Shown here piece after piece: positions 44,748 to 57,700 of a stretch of DNA of 64,000 nt. The DNA is taken from contig NC_084472.1 of the NCBI RefSeq assembly GCF_027409185.1, forward strand, positions 46,301,427 to 46,365,426, in the 5' to 3' direction. The DNA is from Cynocephalus volans. Lineage: Eukaryota > Chordata > Mammalia > Dermoptera > Cynocephalidae. Under the pieces are notes generated by a model. That model saw only the letters and a list, made by a program, of their open reading frames with translations. It made no database searches and was not told the DNA's origin. The first letter of the stretch is position 1. Each line of letters starts with the position of its first letter. The position numbers and the translations under genes were made by a program.

Positions 44748-45636
44748 CTTATTCTTATCATTAACCAAATTTTTGCGTTACACCCAGGTATTCAGCTCTC
44801 ATTGCTCCATTAAGCAGATTTTTCTGTAGCTACTCTCTGCCGCCCGGCCTAGGCCTGCTGTAGCTGGAGTTATAGGGATAGCTAAGGGGGAATATCGGGG
44901 TGTGTCCCTTTTCAGGAGCTCAATTAACACCTGAATAAATAAGATTTTTAAAGAGTCCCCAAAGTAGACCTTAATGGGGTTTGAGCAAACAAGGGGGAGG
45001 GTGGGGGGGACAAGGTTCGTGATCCCTCTCTCGATAGTTTCAAAAAACCCCACAGACTACTCAAAGAAACCCCACTCCTATTCCTATTATGAAGCCGCTG
45101 CTTACTTTGACCAGCTCACTATATTAAGCACGAAATCAGTACGTCCGGCACTACATAGGAGCTTGGAGTACTGTTCTTAAAGTCGGAATTTAAACTGAAT
45201 GGGTTTTTTACCCTGTGGTTTATAATCACCACGTGCCGTTCTGTACACAACAGCCTTGGGCTTTTCGCTCCGGCTACTTAAGAGAACCGTCTGCAAGATT
45301 TTTGATTAGTTAGGCACAATCACCTTCAGGTTTTAAGCAAACATTCCAGTGTATTTTTGGAATAGGAAAATGGGGTACGGGTGGAGGCTCAGCAAGGTAC
45401 ATGATCAGGCTGATGTGAGCTCTGATTGAAACGCACCGTGTTTTCCTCGTAGGACACCACTTTCAGGTTTAGTGGTTGACAGTTGAGTCATCCCAACCAA
45501 TGATTAAAAAATACACGAACGTAAGTGTGAGCAAATCATCAGTAGGAACCCTCTTGTTTGAAAACCCCTACACGGGAAGCAGAAGAAAATAAAAACAGAG
45601 GAGTACGTAAATGTTTTCACTTTGGGTCACCAAAGG
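44748..45636. other. Unassigned sequence upstream of ELAC1 promoter
   Basis: No repeat family recognised. Contains scattered CpGs, a G-rich run near 44990-45010, and CACGTG at about 45231. May include distal ELAC1 regulatory sequence. Confidence 0.35.
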
Positions 45637-45717
45637 GCAGGGTTGACACTGCCCGCCTGGAAACTAAAAAGTGCGGGTCCTCAACCCGGCAGCCATTAGT
45701 CCCTTGGGAAGCCTTCT
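45637..45717. repeat. Promoter-flanking direct repeat, upstream copy
   Basis: GCAGGGTTGACACTGCCCGC...GGGAAGCCTTCT, 81 bp, matches 46317-46399 with a few substitutions and a 2-bp gap. Confidence 0.93.
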
Positions 45718-45877
45718 CACACTCAGCGAACTGGGAAGGAGAAGCGCACCCAGGGGCGTCTTCCTCCCGACCCACCGGGAGCCAGGAAGGGCGCTCCGAA
45801 CTGGGCCCGTGTGGGCGCCACCGAGCGCGGACCTCCCGCGCGTCCTAGAGCGGCCGAGTGGGACCGGCCTGCGGCGC

Positions 45878-45886
45878 ACTTCCGCC
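45878..45886 (-). promoter_or_regulatory. ETS-family (GABP-like) site
   Basis: CACTTCCGC reads GCGGAAGTG on the minus strand, a strong ETS consensus, about 90 bp before the exon 1 donor. Confidence 0.6.
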
Positions 45887-45889
45887 CGC

Positions 45890-45971
45890 GCGTGTCACCG
45901 CCCCGCAGCCTGCTGGGCCTCGGTGTGGGACTGCGTGTCCCTCGGCTCCTGCCGCGGGCCTCGGGGAGAGG
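45890..45971 (+). other. ELAC1: ELAC1 exon 1, non-coding (5' end approximate)
   Basis: A good donor, GAGAGG/GTGAGT, lies at 45971/45972. The start is placed just after the ETS site by inference. The exon has no ATG that must be used; translation starts in exon 2. Intron 1 would be 45972-51551. Confidence 0.6.
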
Positions 45972-46316
45972 GTGAGTGGGGCACGGCGCGCCGGAGGGGG
46001 GCGGGCGCGCTTCCTCGGGACTCGCTGGCTCGATCCGGCGCGGAGGACCCAAGCCCGGGGAGCGCCCCGGAGCCAGGACACACTTGGCCCACCGCCCCGG
46101 GCCGCAGCCGCGGCCGCCCGGCCCTGCCGCCGCCGCCCACCTGGCCTTTTGCGAGACCGACACCGTCTCGTAGGGGAGCCTGGGCTCGCTGGAGGCCGGA
46201 GAGCTGGCCTCTGTCCCTGGCTCTGCTTGGACACTCACTCTCTCTCTCCGGGCTACGGTTCTTTCAGCTCTAAAATGGAGGATGGCGGTGTCAGCCCTAC
46301 CTGCACCACAGTGATT

Positions 46317-46399
46317 GCAGGGTTGACACTGCCCGCCTGGAAACTAAAAAGTGCGGCTTCTCAACCCGGCAGCCATTAGAGTCACTTGGGAAGCCTTCT
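46317..46399. repeat. Promoter-flanking direct repeat, downstream copy
   Basis: 83 bp, 680 bp from the upstream copy. On its left it follows MIR-like sequence (CTAAAATGGAGGATGGCGG at 46271) and on its right it continues into MER5A-like sequence, so this is the more natural context. Confidence 0.93.
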
Positions 46400-46689
46400 A
46401 TATGCGGAGGCCCCGTCTTACCAGGTGACTGGTCTGCAACCAGGACCGAGAACCAGGGGCCCAGTGTCAAATGATATTACTGTGATCACGACCGGAATAT
46501 ACACTTCGTGGAAGGTGGACCATAGTCTTGAGAAAGCAAGCAGCTGTTTTTGTCCAAGAAGACAGGGACCTAATCCGGTTTGCTCACTTTTAATTCCTAG
46601 TGCCTTGAATAGGCATGTCACAAAACATGCGCCATTGATTAAATAAATAAATTTATAATTATCTCCCGACCTAGTGGAAGGGCTTTTAT

Positions 46690-47345
46690 TATTTAGTTTG
46701 TTTTAAAACTTATTATGGAAACTTTTAAACATGTACAAAATAGAATAGTGTATTGAACTCCAACTCATGAGCAATCTTTGTTGCATCTGTTACCGTCACC
46801 CTCATTGTATTATTTTAAAGCAAGTCTGAAATGAACCATTCCATCCGTTAAACACTTATGTTTATAAAACACAATAACTCCTTTTTAAAATATAAAGCTG
46901 TTAGCAGTCTAATTAGCATTATATATTATCGCCTACGATCCAGTCACCGTTTACATTTCCCCGACTGCCGCCTCCCGCCCCCCTTATCAGTTTGTCCAAA
47001 TCAGAATCCAGAGAAGCTACACATGTTGTTTGGTTGATGTCTCAAATCTCTTTTAATCCCTTTATCTCCTCCCTCTTTATTTTTTTCTTTGTATTTTATT
47101 TGTTGAAGAAACCAAGTCGTTTGTCCTGTAAAGTTTTGTACATCCTGGATTTTGCTTCTTCTATTCCTGTGGAGTCATTTAATAAACTGATAATTAGATC
47201 TACAGTCTTTTTCAGGTTCCACTTTTTAGCAAGAAAACTTCATGGGCGGGTTACTGTGTGTTTCATATTGCATCACATCAGGAGTCAAATAAGATCTTGT
47301 CTCTCTTTGTGGGCCTTTTATGTACAAATTGCACCACAGGGTCAC
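46690..47345 (-). mobile_element. Old LINE-derived sequence
   Basis: TATTTTAAAGCAAGTCTGAA, CATATTGCATCACATCAGGA and GGGTCACCGAATAATTGCTC-like strings belong to the same old repeat as 30285-31010. Strand tentative. Confidence 0.45.
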
Positions 47346-47379
47346 CGAATAATTGCTCAGGAAATTGTAGAGGATGCCA

Positions 47380-47705
47380 GTTAGTAACTGCAGAAGGAAT
47401 GAGAGAATATCACCTTTTGGCAAGCCCTAATGAAACAATGTATCCTGGCAATGATTACTAATGGCAGTTAACATCAGAAAAAGAGAAAGCCAGACAATGT
47501 GTGCCTCCTGATAGAAGTACCGCATACCATTTACTAAGTATTCTTGGAGTAATAGGAGGTGGAGTGGGGAGTGTAGATGAAACAAGATTGCCCATGGGTT
47601 GATAATTGTTGAAACTCAGTGATGGGTACGTGGCAATGCATTCTACTAATCTCTGTACTTCCGTTTGTGTTTGATGTTTTTAATAATAAAACGTCTTTTT
47701 AAGAG
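47380..47705 (+). mobile_element. L1M-type 3' end
   Basis: TGATAATTGTTGAAACTCAG and GTTTGATGTTTTTAATAATA are the 3' end of an old L1. Confidence 0.6.
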
Positions 47706-47785
47706 GTTGAGTAATTGACTAGTGAGTTCGGGTCAGTTTAACCCATGGATTATAGTTCTGTGTTGGCCTTTCATTAAGTGGTTCT

Positions 47786-47985
47786 CAAATATGACTCCGT
47801 GTTAGAGTCACAGAGGAAGGTTTTTTGTTTGTTTGTTTGTTTCTCCTAACCCAAAACACACTTGTCTCACTCACAGAATCTCCTGTCTTATTGTTCTGGG
47901 ATGAAACCCAATAATTGATAATGTTGCAAAAGCTGTCCAGGTAATTCTAAGATGCTCCCAGGGTTATGTACCACTGGTATAGATC
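47786..47985. mobile_element. MER5A-like hAT remnant with (GTTT)n
   Basis: AGTGGTTCTCAAATATGACT...AGAGTCACAGAGGAAGG and CAGGTAATTCTAAGATGCTC resemble MER5A termini; a (GTTT)n run lies at about 47825-47842. Confidence 0.5.
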
Positions 47986-48904
47986 CATTATTTGTTAGGG
48001 ATTGCAAGTTGATTCTATTCTATTATTCTTTTTGCATTTTATTAGCTTTTTAAAAATTTAACTTTCTGCTTCTGTTTACTCTTACTTTTCTTGCAAACTG
48101 CAATCCAATAGGGAAGCCTCTGCAAATTAAGCTACTTCATTATCAGAGGAAGGCTTGATCTTGGGGGTGAACATGTGTAGTAACACATGGAAGGGACATG
48201 AGCAATAACCTCAAGGCTTGTGCATTGGGTGGAGATGTACCGCCTTGTGTATGAGGAGTGTCTGGGGCAAGAGGGTGGGGAGCTGACTGTTTCCCAAAGT
48301 GGAAAGGAAAACCAGGTGATGTGTAGTTAGAAAAGCATGTTTGACTTTATGACATTTTTAAAAAGTCATCAATAAATTAAAATTAAATAAAAAGTGCTGC
48401 TCATTGCAACCAAAAACAATACAAAGATTTAAAAGAAAAGTTAATAATCCCTCCATACCCTTCTATTATTTTAACCACCCCTGAGATAACCAGTATTAGT
48501 GTGGTGTGTATCCTTCCACACCAGACTTTCTGTCTTGTATAATAAATGTGGGGGTTTGGGGCATTGTTGTTATAGAATTGAGATGATATCATAGCCATCT
48601 GTAACTTTTCTCATTGTCATTCCTCCAGGATAATAGTTACAGATCTGACACTTTATTAGCTGCAGAATAAATAGTTAATAGAATAAATAATAGTACGAAT
48701 GTAGAAAGAAATATTCAGCCATTTCCCTATTGACAAATACTCAGATTGCTTCCATATTTTAGCCTCCTTAAAAGCACCACAGTAAACATTATTGTACATA
48801 GATCTTTTATTTCTGTAGGGTAGATTCCCCAAAATGGGATTGCAGGCTTAAAGTGTATTGTTATCAACAGCATTGTATCAGCAAGTGTATCATTATTAAT
48901 GGTA

Positions 48905-49118
48905 CAGTTTGAGCATCCCTAATCCAAAATCCAAAATGCTCCAAAATCCAAAACTTTTTGAGTGCCGGCGTGATGCCTAAAGGAGATGCTCTTTGAAGCA
49001 TTTCGGATTTTCAAATTAGGGGTGCTCAACTGGTATGTATTCTGCAAATATTCCAAAATCCCAAAAAAATCTGGGACATTCTGGTCCTAAGCATTTTGTA
49101 TAAAGGATATTCAACCTG
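48905..49118. mobile_element. Tigger/pogo-like non-autonomous DNA transposon
   Basis: Termini CAGTTTGAGCATCCCT and AAGGATATTCAACCTG are inverted repeats (12 of 16). The interior has the ATCCAAAATCCAAAATGCTC repeat typical of one Tigger-derived family. Subfamily not named. Confidence 0.75.
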
Positions 49119-49510
49119 TGATATATATTGCTGAGTTATTCTTCCAAAGCATAATAGCAGTTGACACCTCCACCACCAGTAGCTTATGACAGTACCCATT
49201 TACACGTTTCCCTTCCTCCTGGTTAGCACTGGCTAGCATTGCTTCATTGATATTTGCCTGCTGTTGTGTGGTGGAAAATGGTGTCTCTTTGTTTCCTTAA
49301 TTTGCATTTCCACTGACTACATGGAGACAGCACTTTTCATGCTCATGGGCTGTTTGGATTTCTTCTGTGATACCTGCATATATCATTTGCCTGTTTTTCC
49401 ATTGCATCAATATTTTTGGTTTTTTAAATGCATTTACATAAACTTTTTTTTAGGGGCATTAATCCTTTGTCATGAGGGGTGCAAACAATTTTCTCCAGGT
49501 GTTATTTTCC

Positions 49511-49604
49511 TTTTTTTTTTTTTGGCAGCTGGTTTGGGGATCTGAACTCTTTAGCTTGGTATTAGGACACCATGCTCTAACCAACTAAGCTAACTGGCCA
49601 GCCT
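49511..49604 (-). mobile_element. Monomeric tRNA-Ile-like SINE (reverse)
   Basis: T-run, GGCAGCTGGTTTGGGGATC...CCAACTAAGCTAACTGGCC. Flanks CCAGGTGTTATTTTC and CCACGTGTTTTTTGTC form an imperfect target duplication. Confidence 0.88.
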
Positions 49605-50929
49605 CCACGTGTTTTTTGTCCTTTATGAGTCTTTTGATATGCAAAAGTTTTTATGTAGTGAAATGTCTCTTTTTTTAATTAATGGGTTTCCTCTTGCCAA
49701 GAAGGTCTTTCCCATCTCCAAAGTTATATACATAGTCTCCTAATTTTTTTGAGCACATTTTATTGGATTTTTTATATTTAAGTTTCTAACCCACGTGGAA
49801 TGTATTTTCTATACAATGCAAGGTGAAAATCTTGCTTTGCTTTTTTCTGAAAGAACAGGCAATTATGTCAGTGACATTCATTAAATAAACCACCTTTTTT
49901 TTTTTAATCTTTGTTTTATATTGATTCCCATACATACTTGGTTTATTTCTGGACTTTCCCTTCCCTTTCACCTCTATTTTTGTGCCAGTATTCTGTTTTA
50001 ATTACATCTGATTAATGTAATAAATATTAATATCTGGAAAGACAAGTCACTACTCACTACTTTTTATAATTTTCTTGCCCATTCTCAGACATTTATTTTT
50101 TTCTTCCATGTGATCTTGGGTTGTTTTTATTCCAAGATAAATCCCACTGGAAATCTGCTAGAATTTGCTAGAATTAATATATCTATATTAATTTTGGAAA
50201 GACAGACATTTCTGTGATATCAAGTCTTCCTATCAAGGAACATAATGTGTCTCCATTTGTTTCAATATATAGGGTAGTGTTTCTTTCCTGCTAACTCTAT
50301 TTCTGGTGATTTTATAAGGTTTTTTTTTTTTTCTCGTGAATGGGACTTTTTTTTCCCATTTCTATTTTTATCAGGTTATTGCTAGGACTGAGAAAAGCTA
50401 TTGCGCTTTTAGATTTTTACCTTATATCTGGCTCTCATTACTTTTTAAAAAAATTATAATAGTTTTAAAAAAGTTATTTAGGTTTTTCTCCCTGTCATCA
50501 ATGTCAATTATCTGTAATTGGTTATGTATAACTGTCAGCTCATTGTCATTTATTTTATTTAGTACACATCTCCCATCACAGAAGTATATCAGAGATAGCA
50601 GATGTGCCCAGAAATAGTGAAAGGTATAGTGCCAGGAAATGGCAGAAATCTACATACTCAACAGGTTACTTCTGATCACTTAAAATAGCAGAGTCCCTAG
50701 TCCTAACCAGTCATGGGCCCTGTCGTTTAGGAGAGTGAGACATTCGCTCAGCATTACTGTTGGAGTATTATAGAGCATGACTATTGTTTCTGATCATTCA
50801 GAGACAGGGCTGACATATGGGCACCAGATGCCCCATTTGATGAGCATAGTTAAATCCCATCTCTTGCCCAGAACCTCAACTAGAGTTGTTTAGTGTTTAT
50901 TAGAAGTACTTAAAAAAATTTATTGAGTG

Positions 50930-51290
50930 GAAAATACAGAGAGTTCCCATATACCTCTCACCTATCGCTCGCCTCAGTTTCCCCTACATTAACATTTTGC
51001 ATTAGTGTGGTATATTTGTTACAGTTGATGAGCCAATACTGATACACTGTTATTGACTAAAGTTTACATTAGGGTTCATTCACTCCTTGTATTGTTCATT
51101 CTGTGTACAATTGACCAATGTATAATGACACGCGTCTGTCCTTACAGTATCATACAGAATAGTTTCACTGCCCTAAAAATCCCGTGTTCCACGTATTCAT
51201 CCTTCCCTCCCTCCCCCCATATCACTGGCAAACACTGATCTTTTAACTGTTTCCATAGTTTTGCCTTTTTTAAAAATGTCATATAGTTGG
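50930..51290. mobile_element. Old LINE-derived fragment
   Basis: GGAAAATACAGAGAGTTCCC and CATTAGTGTGGTATATTTGT are strings of a widespread old LINE-like repeat; family not certain. Confidence 0.45.
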
Positions 51291-51551
51291 AATTCAACTA
51301 TAGTTTTTAATTAACTAGGTTTAACTGGTTTTTTGTGTGTGCATGTGAAAAGTCATACAAGCTTTGGTAACTTGTAATTTTAGCCCATTAAGAGTTATTA
51401 AAATCTTACTTTGGATTTGTGTGAAGAACTATTAGAGAACAGGAATCCAGACTGTTCTGAATAACCAAAAACTAAATAACAGTAAATCTCACAGGAATGT
51501 GTTCTTGGTGCAGTGATATGAAATAATCCCCAGGTGATCTTTCTGTTGCAG

Positions 51552-51716
51552 GGTGGAAGATGTCTATGGATGTGACATTTCTGGGGACGGGCGCAGCATA
51601 CCCATCCCCAACCCGGGGTGCCTCTGCTGTGGTCCTTCGGTGTGAGGGCGAGTGCTGGCTCTTTGACTGTGGGGAGGGAACACAGACACAGCTTATGAAA
51701 AGCCAACTTAAAGCAG
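51552..51716 (+). CDS. ELAC1: ELAC1 exon 2 (first coding exon)
   Basis: Acceptor CTGTTGCAG at 51551; nine... eight untranslated bases, then ATG at 51560. Encodes residues 1-52 plus the first base of Gly53; donor GTTAGT at 51717. Carries the FLGTGAAYPSPTRG and FDCGEGTQTQ segments. Confidence 0.97.
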
Positions 51717-54700
51717 GTTAGTGTGCATTCAGCTGTCTCAGTGAGATGATCTTTTGTTCTTCATTTTCTTGGCTCTCCTTGGGCCTTTTGTTTGGAAACG
51801 GCTCTGACAGTTGCATCCCACTTCAGTGCTAGAGCCCTGGAAAGCCTTGGAAGGCCCTTGGGCATTCAGCCATGCCCACTAAACTTTATTATTATTTGCT
51901 TTTCATTCATCCTGTAGATGTTGAGAGCAAGGATTTATGTAGGCCTGGGGGTGGAGAATGGAATGGGCTACATCAGGCATGTTTGATGGACACTGCCCTA
52001 GTAGGGGATCAGTATACATACTTATTTCCACCAGGAGATAGTTGTCATGAGAGGATGCAAAGGACAGTAGATGTTCAGAGGAGGGAAATGCTCTTTTCTA
52101 CTTGGGATTATCAGGTTAGGCATCCTAGAAAATTTGACCCGTGAGTTGTTGGAGGAGGAGGAATTCCCTGGGCTGGGGAGAAGAAGGGCATTCCAGCCAG
52201 AGGGAATGGAGTGAGCAAAGGCCAGCACCTGGAGACTGAGTCGTCCATTGGTGAAAAGCCTCAGCCCAGATTCAGGCAGACCTGGAGTCTAGTCCCAGCT
52301 GTGTCTCAGGCTTGCGACCTTAGCAAATCAGCAAACTGAAATGTTACTTTCCTCATCTTGAAAATGGGGATAAAAACTCTACTAAGAAGGGGTGTTATGG
52401 GAATTATAACATGTGGTTTCTTCCTTCTCCGTGTGTTTGTCTCCTCATCAGTTAAATTTTAGGTCAAATGCCATCTCCTCAGAGGCTTTTCCTGAGCATT
52501 CTGGGTTAAGAAGTTCCTTCCTCAGCCCAGTCCTTCTATTATTTTGTCCTATTTTTATTGACTTCTAAGCATCATCAGTATCTGGAATTATGTTATTTAA
52601 ATAGTTTATTTCTGTGTCCTCTATCTCCCTGTACTATAAAGTACAATGATCACTTATGTACCTAGTAGATACTTAGTAAATTCTGTTCAGTTAGTGAATT
52701 ATGAAGACATTCAGCAGTTTAGTACAGTGCCTCTCACTTATTAGGTCTTGATGAATAACAGTTATTGAAGTTATTATTTCTACAACTCATCACAATACAT
52801 AGCACTTGATGACTGAAGGAAAGATAATTCTAGTGTCCAAGGATCTCTTGACCTAGTAATGGAAACTGACATACAAACAGACTGTCATTAATCATGGATG
52901 ATAAGTGGAATAATGGAGGTGTTTTATAAGTACTTTTGGAACATAAAGGAGGGGGACGCTAACTGTGCCTCTGTGTTCAGAGAAGGCATCCCAGAGATGG
53001 TAATATCTGAGCTAGGATCTAAAAGACAAATAGAAGTTTCTCTGGGGAGAGAAGTGAGGATGGACATTCAAGGAACAGACAACAAAGTGAGCAACAAGTA
53101 AGGGAATTTCCAGGAAAGAAATGGCCTATGGGGAATATTGAGTACTTGGCTAGGCTAGATGGGAGCTAAGAATGCTGAAAAGGCAAGTGAGGTCAGACTA
53201 TTAAGTCCTCTGCGGCATGGTAAGTATTTGGACCTTATTATTCTGCTGGCAATAAGAGATCATTAAATGTTTTTAAGTAGGGGTATCATGTGATCTGACT
53301 TGTGTTTTAGGACAGTTTTCTGATGGCAAATGTATCGGGAGAGAGAATAACATCAGAGAGATCAGTTTCAAGGCAGTTGCATTCATTTGAAATAGAGAGA
53401 GAGAGAGAGAGACTAATAGAGAGAAGGGGAATGTTGAAGCAGGAAGTAGTGATTGGAATGGAAATAAGAAACTCAATTTAAGAGGGACTCGTAGAGCCAA
53501 CAGGAGATGAAGGTGATGGCTGACTGAATGCCTACAGTATGAGGAAGGGAAGAATTTTTACAAGTTATTGATGGTGATGTCCTAGACCTAGATAGGGAGC
53601 CAGGAAAAGACCTGTTGGAAGAAGGAGCTAATGCATATTGTTTGGGACATGTGGCCTTAGATGTACATAGGTCAACTCTAATTACATACTGTCTTGTGTT
53701 GAAACCCTGAGGTAAATCAGATACTAGACTTTATTCCTCTTGGTTCACACAGGGATTCATTTCATGAGAGCCCTTAGGGTAGGCACAGGCCAGAGTGAAG
53801 GCTGTGATAGTTAACATTTTAGAGAGTGGGGGTTGAGGGGGCAGGGTGGATTAAAATAGAAAGAAGAAACTGTTAAGTGTGGGTACCAGAGGTTTGGGTG
53901 TGGCAGTGTCTTGACTTTTTATTTAATACAGTGGTCTACCCTTACCCACGGGTGATATGTTTCGAGACCTCCAGTGGATGCCTGAAACTGCGGGAAGGAC
54001 TGAACCCAATTGCTGTCAATCTGAACACATTTCTGTTTATGTCTTCCACCCACAAATTTAATGCTTTTTTCATCTTGACTAGGTACTTATCATGCACTGT
54101 GGCCTTAACTTTCGCAGTTTGAGGTGCAATAGCAAAACTAGCATGAATTTCTTTTTCTTCACAATTTCACAGCTGGAAGATTTGTTCTTACCATAGATCT
54201 TAGCAACCTCAGTATATGACTTTTTTATTTCCTTATTAAGTTAAGAACTTTCACATTTTCACTTAAAGGAAGCACTTTACGGCTTCTCTTTGGCATATGC
54301 AAATTGCCAGTATTGCTACTCTTATGCTCTGGAGCCATAACTAAGGAAAATAAGAGTTACTTGAACACAAGCACTGGGATACCATGACAGTCGATCTGAT
54401 AATTGAGACAGCTTCTAAGCAACTAACAGGCGGGTAGTGTACACAGCATGGATGTGCTGGACAAAGGGATGATTCATGTTCCAGGCAAGACTTCATCATG
54501 CTACTCAGAATGGCACACAATTTAAAATTTATGAATTATTTATTATTGGAATTTTCTATTTAATATTTTTGGACCACGGTTGACTGTGGGTAACTGAAGC
54601 CATGGAAAGCAAAACTACAGATAAGGTGTGACTACGGTACCTGTGTCAGTTATCTAATGCTGCATAACAGATTACAGGTTTAGTGACTTATTTCCATTTA

Positions 54701-57700
54701 TTATCTCATAGTTCCTGTGGGTCAGGGAGTTGGGACCTGGCTTAGCCAGGTTCTCTGCTTCAGATTCTCTCAAGGCTACAGTCCAGGTGTTAGCTAGGGT
54801 TACAGTCTCATCAGAGGCTCAACTGGGGAAGATTCTGCTTCTAAGCTCACTTGGGTTGTTGGCAGAATCCTTACAGTCATAGGACAGGCTGCCCTGAGCT
54901 CCTAGAGGCCTCCTGCAGTTCTTTGCCATGTGGGTTTCTGCTTCATGGTAGCTTGTTTCCTCACTGCCAGCAAGGGAGAAAGTGACTCTGGAACAAGTCT
55001 GCTAGCAAGATGGAGTCTTATAAACCTTAATGTAATCATATTGTATCCCTGTGCTGCCTTCTAGTGGTTAGAAGCAAGTCACGATTCCCACCCCCACTCA
55101 AGGGAAGGGGATTATAAGACGTGAACACCAGGAGGTGGGGACCATGGGGTCCACTGCAATACTCTTCTCCAATATTTTGTATTTTATAGCTCCTTAATAT
55201 ATGCTTTATATAACAGTTGGCAAAGCTAAGCCTGGCAAAAGACAAAAACAAAAAAGCCCAATGGAACCTTTAGTTTACTACATTTTTATTGGCTTTTAAA
55301 AAAAAATTCCTAGCTTTAGAGAGGAAGGTAGGATGGTAATCCCGAAGCATTATCTATGACTCTCTAGTACTTCAAATGTCCTCACTCTCAAACTAGAATG
55401 CAGCACCACCCTCAATACATCCAGGTTTCTCTTGACAAGCGATTATGGCCCTATCATTATTTGATTTGTTGAAACCCTTTCACTTGTAGTACCTCCTGGG
55501 GTAATGTTTTATGATTTTCACAAGGAAGTTTTTCCTGTTTATCTCAACATACTTCTTTCAAGCTTCCATGGTCCTAATATGCATCTGATTAACAAGTACA
55601 GGTTTGCCATCTCCATTTCTTTCATAGTTTTTTTTTTTCTTTTTTTCTTTTTTAAGGCTAGTCAAGTGAAGCAGTGGAGAAGGAACAAAGAAATCTGGAA
55701 CTGGTTGTGATCAATTAATTATAAACACCACTGTCTTTTATAGTTTTAAAGAGCAAGCTTAAGCCTTCTTTTTCCCCCTCAAAAATGATTATAAAATTAT
55801 TATTAAAAATATTACAAAAGCATAATTTTAAAAATGATCATAAAATGTATGTATGCTCATTTACAAGTTTAAACAAAACAGAAAAATATAAGTAAGAAAA
55901 GCCCAAGTCCCCCTCTCATATGTAAGTTTTTTGTACATACAGACATGGTAATGGTATGGGTGTGTAAATGTATATGTGTGTGTATACTTTTGTATAAATG
56001 GAATCGTACTATACTTGGAATAATGTGCTTCTTTCCAACTGAACAATTTATATGAACAATATGTTGCAGACATTTTCTGTGGCAGTAACTATATGCATCA
56101 TCATTTTCAGAGGATGCTTAGGATTCCACTCCTCTGTGGATGAAACTCTCCCCCAACTCCCTTGTTCTTAAGTGAAAAGGAACTCATGCATTTTTCTTTC
56201 TTCACTTGGTAGCTTCCTCATACCTTTGATAATTGTGGTTGTCTTTCCTTCTCCCTCTGAAATCAAGTTTCTTGGAAAATGGGATGTTTGTCTTCCCTGA
56301 AACTGTGATAACCATGGGAAGCATTTTTTTACTTAACTTAATTTGCCTTGCTTGCTTTGGATTCACAGGTTGTTTTGGTGTTCAGTTTTGGTGTTGTTTT
56401 GGGGTAGATAAGGACAGGGCCCAGAAAGTCTGACACTGGCAGAAGCCAACATGAAATCTGGCCTCAGTGGCTGCTGTAGTTCTTTTGTACACAGAGTCCT
56501 CAGGTCACATGTGTAGGTGGCTTGGCAGCCTGGGGGGTGGGGGGAAATGAAAGGATTTTAGAAGTAAAAAAACAGCAAAAATGAGGACTAAAAAGAGAAA
56601 AGAAAAAGGAACATATTGAGGAAACTTCTAGAGTGCCTCTTGGGGGTTATCAAAGTCCAAAATCAGGCTCTGCCACTGGGATCTGGGCTTGGGGAGTAAT
56701 TCTGGGAAGACTCACTTGGCGAATACTTGATGGCATAGGATGAGTCACATTACAGTAACCTATTCCTGTTCTTTTATGGTATCAATAAACTGTTCTTGTA
56801 CTTTTATGGTAGCAAATGTTTAAAATAGGTGGGCCTTGAGCTAGCACCAAAAGCCTCTGTTAAACTGGAAATGTGTTAGTTGTGATTGTTAACTTTTACA
56901 ATGCCATGCGGTGCATCTCAGAAAATGCTGATGTGGCATCCTGCCACATACCAGCAGTAAATTTGGTTTATCATTGGCTCAATCAAATTATAACCTAAGC
57001 TGATATGCATGGAAAAAGTTGTTAGTTCAGGCTGAAAGGAAGAGATGGGTCCAAGTACCCTTACATAATACCATAGGGGATCTGCCCTCCAATCTGCATT
57101 CTGGCATCTACTGTCCCCCTCCTCCCCTCTCAGTGCCTCACCCCTTTCCTCCCTTCCTCTCTCTCCCTCTCCTACCCTTTCAACCTTACCCAGACAGGCA
57201 GGCCCTGACTTGGTTGGTTAATCCCTGTCCAGTGTAGAGAGTCCTTAAAAGGCAGTTTTAGGTTCAGGCACTGGTCCAATCAATTGGAGCCAGTGGAACA
57301 TTTTGTTTTGCTGGAACTACATGTTTGCTATTCTCAGAGGGAGCAGTAGGGGGCAGTGTAACTGCCAGATGCTTTTGACACTTGAGACCTATCTAGATAA
57401 GTGAATTATTTTGGTACATGTGAATATTTCATTTTTTTTTTAAGTGAGAGGGTAGGTAGGAAAATACTCTGAAAACTCTAAAACTATGTAATTTGAAGAT
57501 GTTTTACAAAAAAATGATATTATTAAAACCATCCAGTGAAATAAAGCCTGTCTTAGCTGCTTCTATAATCATGTAGCAAAATGTAAATGAATAAGTTTAT
57601 AGTGGTGAGAACTTCTAAATTCAATTTACTACTTTTTATGTAAGTTGTTAGGCTTATTTCAAGTAGCTTTATAGGGTTTTTATGTCTGAAAAATTTCTCT

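Larger units (their letters stand above)
45640..46270 (+). promoter_or_regulatory. ELAC1: ELAC1 CpG-island promoter
   Basis: Sharp rise in GC and CpG density in an otherwise AT-rich region, densest at 45780-46140. CACTTCCGC at 45878-45886 is a reverse ETS/GABP-type site, common near start sites of housekeeping genes. No TATA box is evident. The long open frames here on both strands are a by-product of the GC content. Confidence 0.85.
48400..50330 (-). mobile_element. Old L1 fragments, antisense
   Basis: TTAATTTGCATTTCCACTGA, TTTGATATGCAAAAGTTTTT and TTCTGTTTTAATTACATCTG are antisense L1 ORF2/3' strings. Interrupted by a Tigger-like element (48905) and a SINE (49511). Confidence 0.6.
46400..51551. 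other. ELAC1: ELAC1 intron 1, repeat-rich
   Basis: Filled mainly with old LINE and DNA-transposon pieces listed separately. Two further stretches (about 47990-48400 and 50340-50930) show nothing recognisable. Confidence 0.5.

Noticed and set aside
43745..45630. Possible ERV with paired LTRs around the SINE/LTR cluster
   Set aside because: Weak resemblance between the two sides (for example GTGGTTGA(T/C)AGT near 44091 and 45473) is too short and no ends or duplications could be set.
45671..46379. Several long open frames (up to 200 codons) on both strands
   Set aside because: They lie in the ELAC1 CpG island, where high GC makes stop codons rare. No frame is distinguished by motif or start context, and the region is explained as promoter and non-coding exon.
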